A stretch of 64,000 nt of DNA from VFMC01 sp046331225 (GCA_046331225.1 JAXLRF010000005.1:554890-618889); one strand, 5' to 3'; counted from the first letter of the stretch, positions 52,837 through 62,266 are shown. Notes: a model not told the origin generated them from the letters alone. Numbers and translations: made by a program.

Positions 52837-53483
52837 CGGCGCTGGTGGGCCTCACCGTCGCCGGTCCGTCGGCACCGTGGGAGGCCGTCGGGCTGCGCGT
52901 GCGCGACGACGTGGCCGTGGTGGGTGGCATCGTGCTGCGGTTCGTGCCGCCGGTCGATGCCGGTGCGCCGGTGCGGCTGACGGGGTGGACGCTCGCGGGA
53001 TCGCCCGAGCGGCCCGACGCGATCGACGGGATCGCGACCGAGCACGTCGACGACCTGGGGGCGCTGGTGGGCGACGAGTCGTTCGATCTCGAGCGGCACC
53101 CGCTCGGCGTCACCTCGTTCGATCACGTGGTGGTGATGACCTCGTCGATCGAGCGCACGTGCGGCGAGATCGAGCGGGTCACCGGCGAGCCGCTCAAGCG
53201 GATCCGCGAGGCGGGTCCGGTGCGACAGGGCTTCCATCGCCTGGGGTCGATGATCGTCGAGGTGGTCGAGAGCGACCGGGTGGTCGAGCCGACGGCGTCG
53301 CTGTGGGGCTTCGTGTTCAACCTCGCGAACGTCGACGCGTTGTACGAGGCGGCCGAACGGCTGGGCCCCGAGCTGGTGTCGATGCCCAAGCAGGCGGTGC
53401 AGCCCGGACGGTTCATCGCGAGCTTCCGTGCGGCCGCCGGCCTGGGCCTGCCGATCGCCCTGATGAGCCCCCACGTCCGCTGA
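52833..53483 (+). CDS. Glyoxalase/VOC-like protein
   Basis: This 216-aa protein has a VOC-type half: TSFDHVVVMTSSIERTCGEI followed by GEPLKRIREAGPVRQGFHRL and SMIVEVVES. The N-terminal half is a degenerate copy without clear ligands. The substrate is unknown. It is translationally coupled to the prolyl oligopeptidase gene and converges on the nuclease gene. Confidence 0.72.
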   Translation: MTALVGLTVAGPSAPWEAVGLRVRDDVAVVGGIVLRFVPPVDAGAPVRLTGWTLAGSPERPDAIDGIATEHVDDLGALVGDESFDLERHPLGVTSFDHVVVMTSSIERTCGEIERVTGEPLKRIREAGPVRQGFHRLGSMIVEVVESDRVVEPTASLWGFVFNLANVDALYEAAERLGPELVSMPKQAVQPGRFIASFRAAAGLGLPIALMSPHVR

Positions 53484-53492
53484 CCGAGGCGC

Positions 53493-54434
53493 TCAGTCGA
53501 AGCCCTGGCTGCCGTCGTCGTCGAGCACGGCCAGGTGGGCGCGGCCCTCGTGGCAGTCGGCGAGGCCCGGGCACCAGCGGCACGACGAACCCATCCGCTT
53601 GATCGGCTCCTCACCGTCGACCATCAGCTGTGCATGGCGTTGCAGAGCGCCGTCGAGTCGGGCGAGCGCGGCCTGCAGCACGCTCTCGCTGACGTCTTCG
53701 ATGTCGGCCTCGGACGAGTCGAGGTAGAAGGTGACCAGGCGGCGCGGCGGCACGCGACGGGCGAGCGTCTCGAGGAGGGCGTAGAAGCGCAGGTCGTGCC
53801 GGTGGTTGGGCGACGGCCAGCCGCTCTTGAAGTCGATGACGAGCTTGATGCTCACCCGTCCCTGGGGGCGGCCGATCACCAGGTCGGTCTTGCCGATCAG
53901 CTCGACCGGGCCGGTGTGCGGCCACTTGGTGCGTGCTTCGTACGCGGGGTGCGCGTTGCGCGGGATCGGGGGGAAGTCCTGCAGGTAGCGAGTGACCCGC
54001 TCGACGGCGCCCGATCGCAGCTCGGCCCGGTCGGCGTCGGAGAGGGCGGCGACGAAGTCGCCCTGGTTGCCGGGATGGTCGGCGAGGCGGGCGAGCGCCT
54101 CGTCGACGAGGGTCTGCGGTTCGGGCTCGCCGTGCCAGTTGGCGCCGAGCTCGATCGCCTTGTGTGCGACGAACCCGCGGGCGTTGGCCGGGGTCCAGCG
54201 AAAGGTGTCGGGCATGAGGTGCTTGGCCTCGCAGCCGAGCACGTTGGTGAGGAAGTTCTTGCTGACCACGAGCCGTTCGCCGCCGAGGCGCCGGCCCGCC
54301 TGTTCGACGATGGCCTGGGCCTGCCGGACGAGGTCGTCGACGAACTCCTCGTCGAACACGAGTGGGTCGCCGTCGCGGCGCAGCTGGTCGAGCAGCCGGC
54401 GCTGGGTGGGGGTGAGCTCCGGCGGGGTGTCCAC
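53493..54434 (-). CDS. PD-(D/E)XK (RecB-like) nuclease with four-Cys motif
   Basis: This 313-aa protein has the nuclease motif II-III KTDLVIGRPQG and LVIDFKSGWPSP, matching D...(D/E)xK of RecB/Cas4-type exonucleases. One Cys in NVLGCEAKHLMP and three near the C-terminus (SSCRWCPGLADC) recall the 4Fe-4S cluster of AddB and Cas4 nucleases. No CRISPR or helicase genes are nearby. GTG 54434 lies 8 nt after TAGCCT. It diverges from the next small gene. Confidence 0.75.
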   Translation of the reverse strand: MDTPPELTPTQRRLLDQLRRDGDPLVFDEEFVDDLVRQAQAIVEQAGRRLGGERLVVSKNFLTNVLGCEAKHLMPDTFRWTPANARGFVAHKAIELGANWHGEPEPQTLVDEALARLADHPGNQGDFVAALSDADRAELRSGAVERVTRYLQDFPPIPRNAHPAYEARTKWPHTGPVELIGKTDLVIGRPQGRVSIKLVIDFKSGWPSPNHRHDLRFYALLETLARRVPPRRLVTFYLDSSEADIEDVSESVLQAALARLDGALQRHAQLMVDGEEPIKRMGSSCRWCPGLADCHEGRAHLAVLDDDGSQGFD

Positions 54435-54485
54435 GTGGGGCGAGGCTACCGATGGCGTGTGACACCCCTGGTGCATCATCACGGC

Positions 54486-54848
54486 ATGTCCTCGCCCGCC
54501 CCGCAGCACGTGTCGCCGGAGTCGCCGGCCGCGGCGGGCAGCACCGTGCACTTCCTGCAGGCCGCCCGGCTGTTGGGGCGCGAGGCCCGCCGCCGTCAGC
54601 TGGTGGCACCGGGGTTCCGCTGCCCGCCTCGCATCGTCGGGGTGCAGCGCACGATCCGCTGGCACGCACAGGGCGCGGTGGTGGCGGTGCAGGTGCGCGG
54701 TCGTCCGTGGGCGGCGGTGGTGTCCGACATGATCGAAGGTGTGGTCGTGGCCAACCGGTTGCAGCCGCCCGCGGCCGATCGGTTGCGCACCGAGCTGTGG
54801 GAAGCCGTCGGTCTCGAGTGGCCGACCGATCTGGGCAAGGTGGCCTGA
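54486..54848 (+). CDS. Hypothetical protein (120 aa)
   Basis: Contains VHFLQAARLLGREARRRQLV, APGFRCPPRIVGVQRTIRW and a short beta pattern VVAVQVRGRPWAAVVSDMIE. It is basic in the centre. I do not recognise a family. Divergent from the PD-(D/E)XK gene (51 nt), convergent with the lipoprotein gene. Confidence 0.6.
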   Translation: MSSPAPQHVSPESPAAAGSTVHFLQAARLLGREARRRQLVAPGFRCPPRIVGVQRTIRWHAQGAVVAVQVRGRPWAAVVSDMIEGVVVANRLQPPAADRLRTELWEAVGLEWPTDLGKVA

Positions 54849-54897
54849 CCGGCCGGAGCGACCAGGCCCAGCCCGGGGCCCGTCGCCCACGGTCGTG

Positions 54898-56874
54898 TCA
54901 GAAGGCCAGCAGCACCAGCAGCGTCACGTTGGGATCGGCCACCTCGTCGAGGCCGTCCAGGTCGGGGCTCGCGAAGGCGTCGGGGCCGAACGCGAGCACG
55001 CTGAAGACCGCGCCGCTCTCGTCGAAGTACACGGCCTGGGGGACGCCGGTGATCGGCTCCTGACGGCCGGCCACGGTCCAGCCCGCCGCCTCCATCGCGG
55101 CGTCGTAGGCGTCGAGCGCCTGGTCGACGGTGAGGGTGGACGTGCGCGATTCGCTGAAGGCGAGCGACGGGGTGAGTCCGAGCGTGGCGTTGATGCCGGA
55201 CGAGTCGATCACGTCGCTCACGCCGTCGGGCACCGGCAGGCCGTCCCACCAGTCGGGCTTGGGGACGTCGGGGTCGGGATCGCACACCGCACCCTCGTCG
55301 GGCAGTTCGAGCTCGACCAGCGTCGCGGCCTCGAAGTCGGTGACGCAGGTGCTGTTGAGCACCTGACCGTGGCCCTCGCCGGTGTAGGTGAGCAACCGAG
55401 CGCTCGAGCCCATCGCGGCCGTCATCTCCTCGGCCCAGCGGAACGGCGTCGCGGGGTCGTTGGTGCCACCGACGACGAGGATCGGTGCCTCGCCCGTGTA
55501 CGACAGCGTGGGCGGGGTGACGTCGGGCATCAGGTCGGCGCAGCCGTCGCCGAAGTCGTCGACGGTGGTGCCGGCGGCGAAGCGGGGCGACAGGCGCAGC
55601 AGTTCGTCGACCAGGGCCTGTGGGTCGTCGGGCACGCCGTAGTCGATGCCGCTGGCGCAGGTGATGATCTGGAGCGACTGCTCGAGCGTCGAGTAGGTGC
55701 CGTCGTCGTCGCGTCCGGCGTAGCCGTCGGCGAGCACGAACAGCTTGTCGCCGTTGCCGTTGCGTGCCTCGGCCAGCGCCGTGCCGAGCAGTGGCCAGTC
55801 GACCTCGCTGTAGAGGGCGGCGAAGGTGGCCGACTCGAGCACGGCCTGGTTGGCCTGCCGGCCGTCGCTCGCCGGGACGGGCGTGGCGTCGAGTTGCGCC
55901 CGCAGGGCATCCCAGTCGGCGGCGACGTCGGCGCTGCGGAACGCGCACGAGTCGTCGGTCTGGCACCAGTTGGCCCAGTTGTCGAACGCCTGGTCGAAGC
56001 CGACGAGCTGGGTGGTGTACTGCTCTTCGATCGAGTCGCCGGTGGGCTCGTAGGCCGAGTCGAGCACCATGGCCCGCACCCGCTCGGGGAACAGCGTGGC
56101 GTAGACCGAGCCGAGGTAGGTGCCGTACGAGATGCCGAGGTAGCTGATCTGGTCGTCGCCCAGCGCGGCGCGGATCGCATCCATGTCCTTGGCGGTGTTG
56201 ACCGTCGAGTAGTACTGCAGCGTGTCGCCGTACTCGGCGATGCAGGCGTCGTCGAACTGGGTGGACGAGGCGTCGAGCGCGGCCTGTTCCTCGGGCGTGT
56301 CGGGCGTGTCGTCGAGGTACATCGTGGCGTCGATCTCCTCGTCACTCAGGCAGCGCAGGCCGTTGGAGCGGTCGACACCGCGGGGGTCGAAGCCGATGAG
56401 GTCGAAGTCGCCGAGGCCCATCTGGTCGACGAGGGTGGTGCCGGCTTGCGCGATCTGGTCGAAGCCCGACGCGCCGGGGCCGCCGGGGTTGAAGAGGATG
56501 GCGCCGACGCGGGTGGACGGATCGGCTGCCGGCACGCGGACCATGGCGATGTCGATGGTGTCGCCGGTGGGATCGTCGGGGTCGAGCGGCACGGTGAGCG
56601 TGGCGCAGTCGAGCGTGTCCTCGGTGACCATCGGATCGTCGCACGGGCCCCACTCGAGTGTGCCCGTGGCGGCCTGGTCGGTGGTGTCCGGGGTGGTGTC
56701 GGCGGTGGTGGTGTCGGGCGACGGTTCGGTGGTGTCGGGCGAGGCCTCGGTGGTGGCGGGCGCGTCGCTGTCGATGGGGCGGGCGTCGGTGCTGCGTACA
56801 CCTTGGTCGGCCGAGCAGGCGGCGAGCAGGGTGGCGACGAGCACCAGGGTGGGGGCGACGACTCGACGTCTCAC
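54898..56874 (-). CDS. TAP-like alpha/beta hydrolase lipoprotein
   Basis: This 658-aa secreted hydrolase has a lipobox LLAACSADQ, a Thr/Pro stalk (TTEASPDTTEPSPDTT) and an alpha/beta-hydrolase fold of the tripeptidyl-aminopeptidase family. Motifs are FNPGGPGASGFDQ (oxyanion), nucleophile elbow LGISYGTYLG (about residue 249), the Asp region VGGTNDPATPF (about 468) and His in TGEGHGQV (about 500). It should release peptides from protein N-termini outside the membrane. GTG 56874 lies exactly 7 nt after TACGGT; GTG 56883 is an alternative. A 12-bp inverted repeat lies upstream. Confidence 0.88.
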   Translation of the reverse strand: MRRRVVAPTLVLVATLLAACSADQGVRSTDARPIDSDAPATTEASPDTTEPSPDTTTADTTPDTTDQAATGTLEWGPCDDPMVTEDTLDCATLTVPLDPDDPTGDTIDIAMVRVPAADPSTRVGAILFNPGGPGASGFDQIAQAGTTLVDQMGLGDFDLIGFDPRGVDRSNGLRCLSDEEIDATMYLDDTPDTPEEQAALDASSTQFDDACIAEYGDTLQYYSTVNTAKDMDAIRAALGDDQISYLGISYGTYLGSVYATLFPERVRAMVLDSAYEPTGDSIEEQYTTQLVGFDQAFDNWANWCQTDDSCAFRSADVAADWDALRAQLDATPVPASDGRQANQAVLESATFAALYSEVDWPLLGTALAEARNGNGDKLFVLADGYAGRDDDGTYSTLEQSLQIITCASGIDYGVPDDPQALVDELLRLSPRFAAGTTVDDFGDGCADLMPDVTPPTLSYTGEAPILVVGGTNDPATPFRWAEEMTAAMGSSARLLTYTGEGHGQVLNSTCVTDFEAATLVELELPDEGAVCDPDPDVPKPDWWDGLPVPDGVSDVIDSSGINATLGLTPSLAFSESRTSTLTVDQALDAYDAAMEAAGWTVAGRQEPITGVPQAVYFDESGAVFSVLAFGPDAFASPDLDGLDEVADPNVTLLVLLAF

Positions 56875-56901
56875 GCACGTCACCGTATCGGCGCGGGCGC
56901 G

Positions 56902-56952
56902 CACGAGGGCGTCAGCCCACGCTCGTGCTGGAGCGGGGCCGACGCCCTCGTG
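56902..56952. terminator. Long-loop hairpin between TIGR03086 and TAP-like genes
   Basis: CACGAGGGCGTC (56902-56913) and GACGCCCTCGTG (56941-56952) form a perfect 12-bp stem with a 27-nt loop. No T-run. It probably ends the TIGR03086 transcript before the TAP-like promoter. Confidence 0.45.
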
Positions 56953-56987
56953 GAGACGTGCGGACGGCCCGGTGCCGGGCCGGTGGG

Positions 56988-57536
56988 TCAGACCTGGCGG
57001 CCGAGGAAGCTGAGGAACTCGGTCTGCAGCGACGAGCCCTCGGGGCAGGGGACCTTGGGGCCGAACACGCCGGGCTGGCGGATCATGGCGTCCATCGGCT
57101 TGAGGCCCGAGTAGGCGCCGGCGATCGCGTCCTCGGGCAGCGACTCGTCGCCGCCGACCGCGCGAGCGAGGTCCCAGGTGTGGACCAGCACGTCGGTGGC
57201 GACGAGGCGGCCGATGAGCTGCTCGGCGGGCATCGGGCCGAACGGGCCCGGCAGGTTGGTCGACAGGTCGCCGTTCTGGATGCCGGTGAAGAAGGTGTCG
57301 CGGGCGCTGTTCCACGCGGCGACGATGTCGTCGTCGGCGCCGACCTCGCTGCCCTCCTGGCCCTGCAGGCCGGCGCCGAGCCGGCCGATGTTGTTGGCGA
57401 CGTGCACCACCACGTCGCGGGCGGTCCAGCCCTCGCACGGCGCGGCGTTGCCCCACGCATCGGGGGCGGCGGCCTGCACGCGGGCGTCGAACCCGTTGAC
57501 GAGGGCGGTGACTCGATCGATGACTTCGTTGCTCAT
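56988..57536 (-). CDS. TIGR03086-type DinB/MDMPI metal-binding protein
   Basis: The 182-aa protein has the mycothiol-dependent maleylpyruvate isomerase N-terminal fold: APCEGWTARDVVVHVANNIG (metal-ligand His), DVLVHTWDLARAVG and a C-terminal FGPKVPCPEGSSLQTEFLSF with LGR. Such proteins are abundant in actinobacteria and often use mycothiol or related thiols. The reaction is unknown. Confidence 0.88.
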   Translation of the reverse strand: MSNEVIDRVTALVNGFDARVQAAAPDAWGNAAPCEGWTARDVVVHVANNIGRLGAGLQGQEGSEVGADDDIVAAWNSARDTFFTGIQNGDLSTNLPGPFGPMPAEQLIGRLVATDVLVHTWDLARAVGGDESLPEDAIAGAYSGLKPMDAMIRQPGVFGPKVPCPEGSSLQTEFLSFLGRQV

Positions 57537-57627
57537 AGGTCGCGGACGTTACACCCCGGGTGTGCGGTGTCCGCCGTGCGGCCCTTCGGCCCTGTCGTCG
57601 TGGTCGGGGCGGTGATTCGGTGGGGAC

Positions 57628-60273
57628 GTGGAACCCGTCCACTCGCCGGCCATCGTCTCGCCGGCCGGACCCGAGGGACCGGTCGGACGCACCGCCGACG
57701 AGGCCGCGCGTGTGCTCGCTCGGGATGGTCCCAATGCGTTGCCACCTCCGATGCGGCGTTCGCCGTGGCAGCAGTTGGCTGCCGAGCTGGTGCACTTCTT
57801 CGCGCTGATGCTGTGGGCCGCGGCGGTGCTGGCGGCCGTGGCGGGAATGCCGGCGTTGGCGATCGCGATCGCAGGTGTGGTGGTGGTGAACGCGGTGTTC
57901 GCGTTCGCGCAGGAGCATCGGGCCGATCGGGCGGCCGAGCGCCTGCAGGGGTTGTTGCCGTCGCGGGTGACGGTGCGCCGTGACGGCCGGCCGGTGACGG
58001 TGGCGGCGGAGCAGGTGGTGGTGGGCGACGTGCTGCTGCTCGACGAGGGCGATCGTGTGCCTGCCGACGCGCGCGTGGCTGTGGCGCACGATGCGAGCGT
58101 CGATGCGTCGTTGTTGACGGGCGAGAGCGCGACCGTCGAGGTGTGTGTGGGCGACGAGGTCTTCGCCGGCACGTTCGTGGTGGAGGGGTCGGTGGTGGCC
58201 GAGGTGACGGCCATCGGGACGTCGACGCGGCTGGCGCACCTGGCGTCGCTCACCACGTCGACGCCCAAGCCCGACACGCCGCTCACCCGAGGGCTGCACG
58301 AGGTGGTGCGCACGATCGCATTCATCTCGGTGGGTGTGGGAGCGGTGTTCTTCGCGGTGTCGGTGGCGTTGGGCAACGGGTGGGGCGACGGGTTCGTGTT
58401 CGCGATCGGTGTGACGGTGGCGTTGGTGCCCGAGGCGTTGTTGCCGACGGTGACGTTGTCGTTGGCGTGGGGCGCCGAGCGGATGGCCGAGCGTCAGGTG
58501 CTCGTTCGCCATCTCGAGGCGGTCGAGACGTTGGGTTCGACGACGTTCATCTGCACCGACAAGACGGGCACGCTGACGATGAACGAGATGACGGTGCGCG
58601 AGGTGTGGTCCCCGCACGCGACGGCGACGGTGGAGGCGGTCGGGTACCAGCCGCGGGCGACGGTGGCGGTGGTGGGTGACCGGGCGTGGATCGAGCGTCT
58701 GGCGCTGGTGGGGGCGAGGTGCTCGACGGGGTACGTGCATCGCGAGCGCGGCGTGTGGCGGGCGCACGGTGATCCGACCGAGGCGGCGCTCGATGCGTTC
58801 GCCCGGCGGTGCGGGTGGGACACGGATGCCGATCGCGTCGAGCGCCCCGAGCGGGCCCGGTTCGCGTTCGACCACCGGCGTCGTCGGATGTCGACGGTGG
58901 TGGGCGACGAGGTGTTGGTGAAGGGCGCACCGGATGCGGTGCTGCCACGGTGCGCGCCGGCCGGCACGGTGGGCGCCGAGGCGGCTGTGGCGTCGATGGG
59001 CCGGCGCGGGTTGCGCGTGTTGGCGGTGGCGGTGCGACCGGTGGGTGATGCCGTGCCGGTCGATGCCGACGAGGCCGAGCGTGGGCTCGAGCTGTTGGGG
59101 TTGGTGGCGATGGAGGATCCGCCGCGACCCGACGCCCACGAGGCCGTCACGGCGTGCCGCCGTGCACACGTGAAGCTCGCGATGGTCACGGGCGATCACC
59201 CCGACACGGCGGCGGCGATCGCGCGTGAGGTGGGGTTGTTCGACCGCGACGGTGGCGAACCGATCGTCGTGACGGGCGACCAGCTGCCCGACGACGATGC
59301 CGAGCTGGTGGGGCTGCTCGAGCGTGACGGTGTGGTGGTGGCGCGGGTGTCGCCGGAGGACAAGGTGCGGATCGCGATCGCGCTGCGCACGCACGGTCAC
59401 GTGGTGGCGATGACCGGCGACGGCGTGAACGACGCACCTGCGCTGCACGAGGCGAACATCGGTGTGGCGATGGGCATGTCGGGCACCGACGTGGCGCGCG
59501 AAGCGGCCGATCTGGTGCTGCTCGACGACCGGTTCGCCAGCATCGTGGCGGGCATCGAGATGGGCCGCGCGACGTACGTGAACATGCGCCGGTTCCTCAC
59601 GTATCACCTGACCGACAACGTGGCCGAGCTGACCCCGTTCGTGGTGTGGGTGTTGTCGGGTGGGCGATTCCCGTTGGCGTTGGGGGTGCTGCAGATCCTG
59701 GCGCTCGACATCGGTACCGACACGTTGTCGGCGGTGGCACTCGGTGCCGAGCGCCCGGGCGAACACCTGCTCGACGGCCCGCCGGTGTCGGGTCGGTTGC
59801 TGAATCGCACGGTGCTGCGTCGGGCGTTCGGCGTGTTGGGGCCGACGACCGCCGTGACGTCGATGGCCGCGTTCGTGTTGTCGATGTGGGCGCTCGGTTG
59901 GCGACCCGATCGTCCGTGGCCGGATGCGACCGGCATCGCCGCCGCGTCGGGTGCCACGTTCATGACGATCGTGCTGGCGCAGAAGGCGAACGCCTGGGCG
60001 TGTCGCAGTTCGACCCGTCGACCCGACCAGATCGGGTGGACCACCAACCGTCTGCTGATGGCGACTGCGAGCATCGAGCTGGTGTTCGCGCTGGCGGTCG
60101 TGCTGATCGGCCCGGCCGCCGACCTGCTCGACCATGCGTCACCGCCGTTGTGGGGATGGCTGGCCGCCGTCGCGTCGATGCCGGTGATGCTGCTGGTCGA
60201 CGCGCTCGACAAGCACCACCGGCGCGCCGCCAGTGTCAGAACGGCGCGAGGCCGAGTGCGACGCGGCCGCTGA
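57628..60273 (+). CDS. P-type ATPase, P2 cation-transporting type
   Basis: This 881-aa pump has an N-terminal cation-ATPase domain, LLTGES (actuator, about 165), the M4 motif VPEALLPTVTL, the phosphorylated Asp311 in CTDKTGTLTMNE, nucleotide-binding KGAPDAVL, MTGDGVNDAPAL and C-terminal membrane helices with LQILALDIGTDTLSAVALG. The M4 sequence PEALLP differs from the usual PEGLPA of calcium pumps, so the ion (Ca, Mg or monovalent) is uncertain. GTG 57628. The end overlaps the convergent dehydrogenase gene by 38 nt. Confidence 0.92.
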   Translation: MEPVHSPAIVSPAGPEGPVGRTADEAARVLARDGPNALPPPMRRSPWQQLAAELVHFFALMLWAAAVLAAVAGMPALAIAIAGVVVVNAVFAFAQEHRADRAAERLQGLLPSRVTVRRDGRPVTVAAEQVVVGDVLLLDEGDRVPADARVAVAHDASVDASLLTGESATVEVCVGDEVFAGTFVVEGSVVAEVTAIGTSTRLAHLASLTTSTPKPDTPLTRGLHEVVRTIAFISVGVGAVFFAVSVALGNGWGDGFVFAIGVTVALVPEALLPTVTLSLAWGAERMAERQVLVRHLEAVETLGSTTFICTDKTGTLTMNEMTVREVWSPHATATVEAVGYQPRATVAVVGDRAWIERLALVGARCSTGYVHRERGVWRAHGDPTEAALDAFARRCGWDTDADRVERPERARFAFDHRRRRMSTVVGDEVLVKGAPDAVLPRCAPAGTVGAEAAVASMGRRGLRVLAVAVRPVGDAVPVDADEAERGLELLGLVAMEDPPRPDAHEAVTACRRAHVKLAMVTGDHPDTAAAIAREVGLFDRDGGEPIVVTGDQLPDDDAELVGLLERDGVVVARVSPEDKVRIAIALRTHGHVVAMTGDGVNDAPALHEANIGVAMGMSGTDVAREAADLVLLDDRFASIVAGIEMGRATYVNMRRFLTYHLTDNVAELTPFVVWVLSGGRFPLALGVLQILALDIGTDTLSAVALGAERPGEHLLDGPPVSGRLLNRTVLRRAFGVLGPTTAVTSMAAFVLSMWALGWRPDRPWPDATGIAAASGATFMTIVLAQKANAWACRSSTRRPDQIGWTTNRLLMATASIELVFALAVVLIGPAADLLDHASPPLWGWLAAVASMPVMLLVDALDKHHRRAASVRTARGRVRRGR

Positions 60274-61420
60274 ACTGCTCTTGCTGATGTGCGGGCAAGG
60301 GGTGGTACATCGCGCCGTGAGCGTCGCGGTGCAGCCGCTCGATGCCCGGGGCGGTGCCAAAGGCGCGACCTCCTCCGATCTCGAGCGAGAGACGGGTGAC
60401 GTCGAGGACGGCCTCGGCGACGGCGCTCTTGCGGGCGAGGATGGCCGACGCGTGCTCGACCGTGTTGTCGAACGTGAGGTTCGAGCTCGACGCGATCATC
60501 GCCGCGCACACGTCGCGGGCCACGGAGAGCCGGCTCTGCATGCGACCGATCAGCCCGATCGTCGCCGCATCGGCGCGGGTGGAGGCGAGCTCGATCGCAC
60601 GTGCGGCCGCGGCCTCGGCCACGCCGACGTAGCTCGACATGATGAGCGGCATCGCCGTGCCCATCACCACACTCCACACCGGGTGCCACACGTCGGCGGG
60701 TCGGACGAGCGAGACCGAGGCGCTGGGCACGAAGACGTCGTCCAACACGACGGTGTGCGAGCCGGTGCCGCGCATCCCCATCGTGTCCCAGGTCTCCTCG
60801 ATCGAGACGCCGTCGGCACCGAAGGGAATCGAACAGTGGATGACCTGCGGGCCGTCGGGTGCGTCGTCCCACCGGATGCTGGTGACGAGCACCTGGCCGG
60901 CGGGCGCTCCGCTGGCCGGCTGTTTGCGGGCGCTGACGCGGAAGCCGCCGTCGACCTCGGTGGCAGTTCCGGTGGACGACATCCAGTCGGATGCACCGGT
61001 CGAGACGAGGACCAGCTCCGAATCGGCCACCTTCGCCAGCACCGGTGCCGGCAGGTCGCGATGGTGACGCCACACCTGTGCCCCGACGAGGTGGCTGTGC
61101 ATCGACAAGGTGAGCGAGGTGGCGGGGCAGCCGTGCGCCAGTTCGGCGAGCACGGCGCAGGCCTCCGCGTGCGAGGCGCCGGCCCCACCCAGCTCGGCCG
61201 GCACGAGGAGCGACATCATCCCGTGCTCGCGCAGCAGCTCGACGCCGTCGGCGACGAAGGTGTTGCCACGGTCGTGCGCGGCGGCGCGCTGGGCGAGCTG
61301 GGGGACGAGGGTGCGGGCGAGTGCGATCCACGGGCTGTTCGCCAGTGCGCCGGTCCAGTGGGTCGCGCCGTGTGGGAGGTCGGGGATGTCGATGACGGGT
61401 GATGGGGCGGTGAGTGTCAT
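60236..61420 (-). CDS. Acyl-CoA dehydrogenase family protein
   Basis: This 394-aa flavoprotein follows the ACAD fold: AELGGAGASHAEACAVLAEL, then a middle beta domain with the substrate/FAD segment TWDTMGMRGTGSHTVVLDDV and a C-terminal helical domain ending LEIGGGRAFGTAPGIERLHR with DAHGAMYHPLP. The catalytic Glu of medium-chain enzymes is not obvious, and the SARKQPASGAPAG segment resembles two-component monooxygenase/desulfurisation-type ACADs. It is divergent from an HxlR regulator that probably controls it. Confidence 0.85.
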   Translation of the reverse strand: MTLTAPSPVIDIPDLPHGATHWTGALANSPWIALARTLVPQLAQRAAAHDRGNTFVADGVELLREHGMMSLLVPAELGGAGASHAEACAVLAELAHGCPATSLTLSMHSHLVGAQVWRHHRDLPAPVLAKVADSELVLVSTGASDWMSSTGTATEVDGGFRVSARKQPASGAPAGQVLVTSIRWDDAPDGPQVIHCSIPFGADGVSIEETWDTMGMRGTGSHTVVLDDVFVPSASVSLVRPADVWHPVWSVVMGTAMPLIMSSYVGVAEAAAARAIELASTRADAATIGLIGRMQSRLSVARDVCAAMIASSSNLTFDNTVEHASAILARKSAVAEAVLDVTRLSLEIGGGRAFGTAPGIERLHRDAHGAMYHPLPAHQQEQFSGRVALGLAPF

Positions 61421-61466
61421 GCGTTCGAAGGTACGGAGGCCCGCAGGTCGCCTCCAGTGCACGATC

Positions 61467-61493
61467 TGTACTCCGCCGGTACAGAACGTGTAC
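61467..61493. promoter_or_regulatory. Probable HxlR operator between dehydrogenase and regulator
   Basis: TGTAC-N7-GTACA (61467-61483) is a perfect dyad, with a third GTAC at 61490. It lies in the 126-nt divergent gap. HxlR proteins bind similar short dyads, so it could control both genes. Confidence 0.45.
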
Positions 61494-61546
61494 TTCCGTT
61501 GCCGATCGTGGGTAGCGATGATGCGGGGAACGATGGGAGGGGTGAC

Positions 61547-62254
61547 ATGCGTGCAGGGGAGTCCGATGTGGAGCCGCAGCAGCAGGGTTACGGGCAGTAC
61601 TGCCCGATCTCCCGTGCGGTCGAGGTGCTCGGCGAGCGGTGGTCGTTGCTGATCGTGCGAGACCTGTTGTGCGGGCACACGCGCTTCAACGAGCTCGCCC
61701 GGTGCAACCCGCGCCTGTCGCGCACGTTGCTGTCGAAGCGGCTGCGTCAGCTCGAGCGCGCAGGTGTGGTCGAGCGCGTCGGGGATCGCTACCTGCTCAC
61801 GCGTGCCGGTCAGGAGCTGGAGCCGATCGTCTTCGGTCTCGGCGCGTGGGGTGCGGCATGGCAGTTCGACGAGCCGCGCGAGGCCGAGCTCGACCCGGAG
61901 CTGTTGATGTGGTGGGTGCACACCCGGCTCGACTTCACGTCGGTGCCGCAGGAGCGGGTGGTGCTCGAGTTCCGGTTCCGCGACCAACGGTCGCGCTACT
62001 GGATCCTGTGCGATGCGCAGGGCCCGTCGGTGTGCTCGACCGATCCCGGGTTCGAGATCGATGCGGTCGTCGCGACCGACCTGCCGACGATGTATCAGGT
62101 GTGGATGGGATCGATCGATCTGCGCTCGGCGATCCGGTCCGAGCGTGTGCAGGTGAGCGGTCAGCCGGCCGTCGTCCGCCGGTTGCCCGAGGTGTTCCAG
62201 TTGAGCCAGATCGCCGGTCATGTGGCGGCCGTCAAACAGCCGGCCGCCCAGTAG
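61547..62254 (+). CDS. HxlR family transcriptional regulator
   Basis: This 235-aa regulator has the HxlR winged helix near the N-terminus: YCPISRAVEVLGERWSLLIV, RDLLCGHTRFNELARCNPRL and SRTLLSKRLRQLERAGVVER. A C-terminal domain of about 120 residues (SCP2-like pattern) is present, larger than minimal HxlR. GGGAGG lies before ATG 61547. It is divergent from the acyl-CoA dehydrogenase gene. Confidence 0.9.
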   Translation: MRAGESDVEPQQQGYGQYCPISRAVEVLGERWSLLIVRDLLCGHTRFNELARCNPRLSRTLLSKRLRQLERAGVVERVGDRYLLTRAGQELEPIVFGLGAWGAAWQFDEPREAELDPELLMWWVHTRLDFTSVPQERVVLEFRFRDQRSRYWILCDAQGPSVCSTDPGFEIDAVVATDLPTMYQVWMGSIDLRSAIRSERVQVSGQPAVVRRLPEVFQLSQIAGHVAAVKQPAAQ

Positions 62255-62266
62255 CGTCGCTACCGG

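Noticed and set aside
53493..54434. Cas4 of a CRISPR-Cas system
   Set aside because: No repeats, Cas1/Cas2 or interference genes are present. An orphan RecB-like nuclease is the safer call.
54898..60135. A 1745-codon minus-strand open frame spanning the P-type ATPase region
   Set aside because: Only its last 658 codons encode a recognisable protein (the TAP-like lipoprotein). The rest is the antisense of a clear P-type ATPase and is kept open by high GC.
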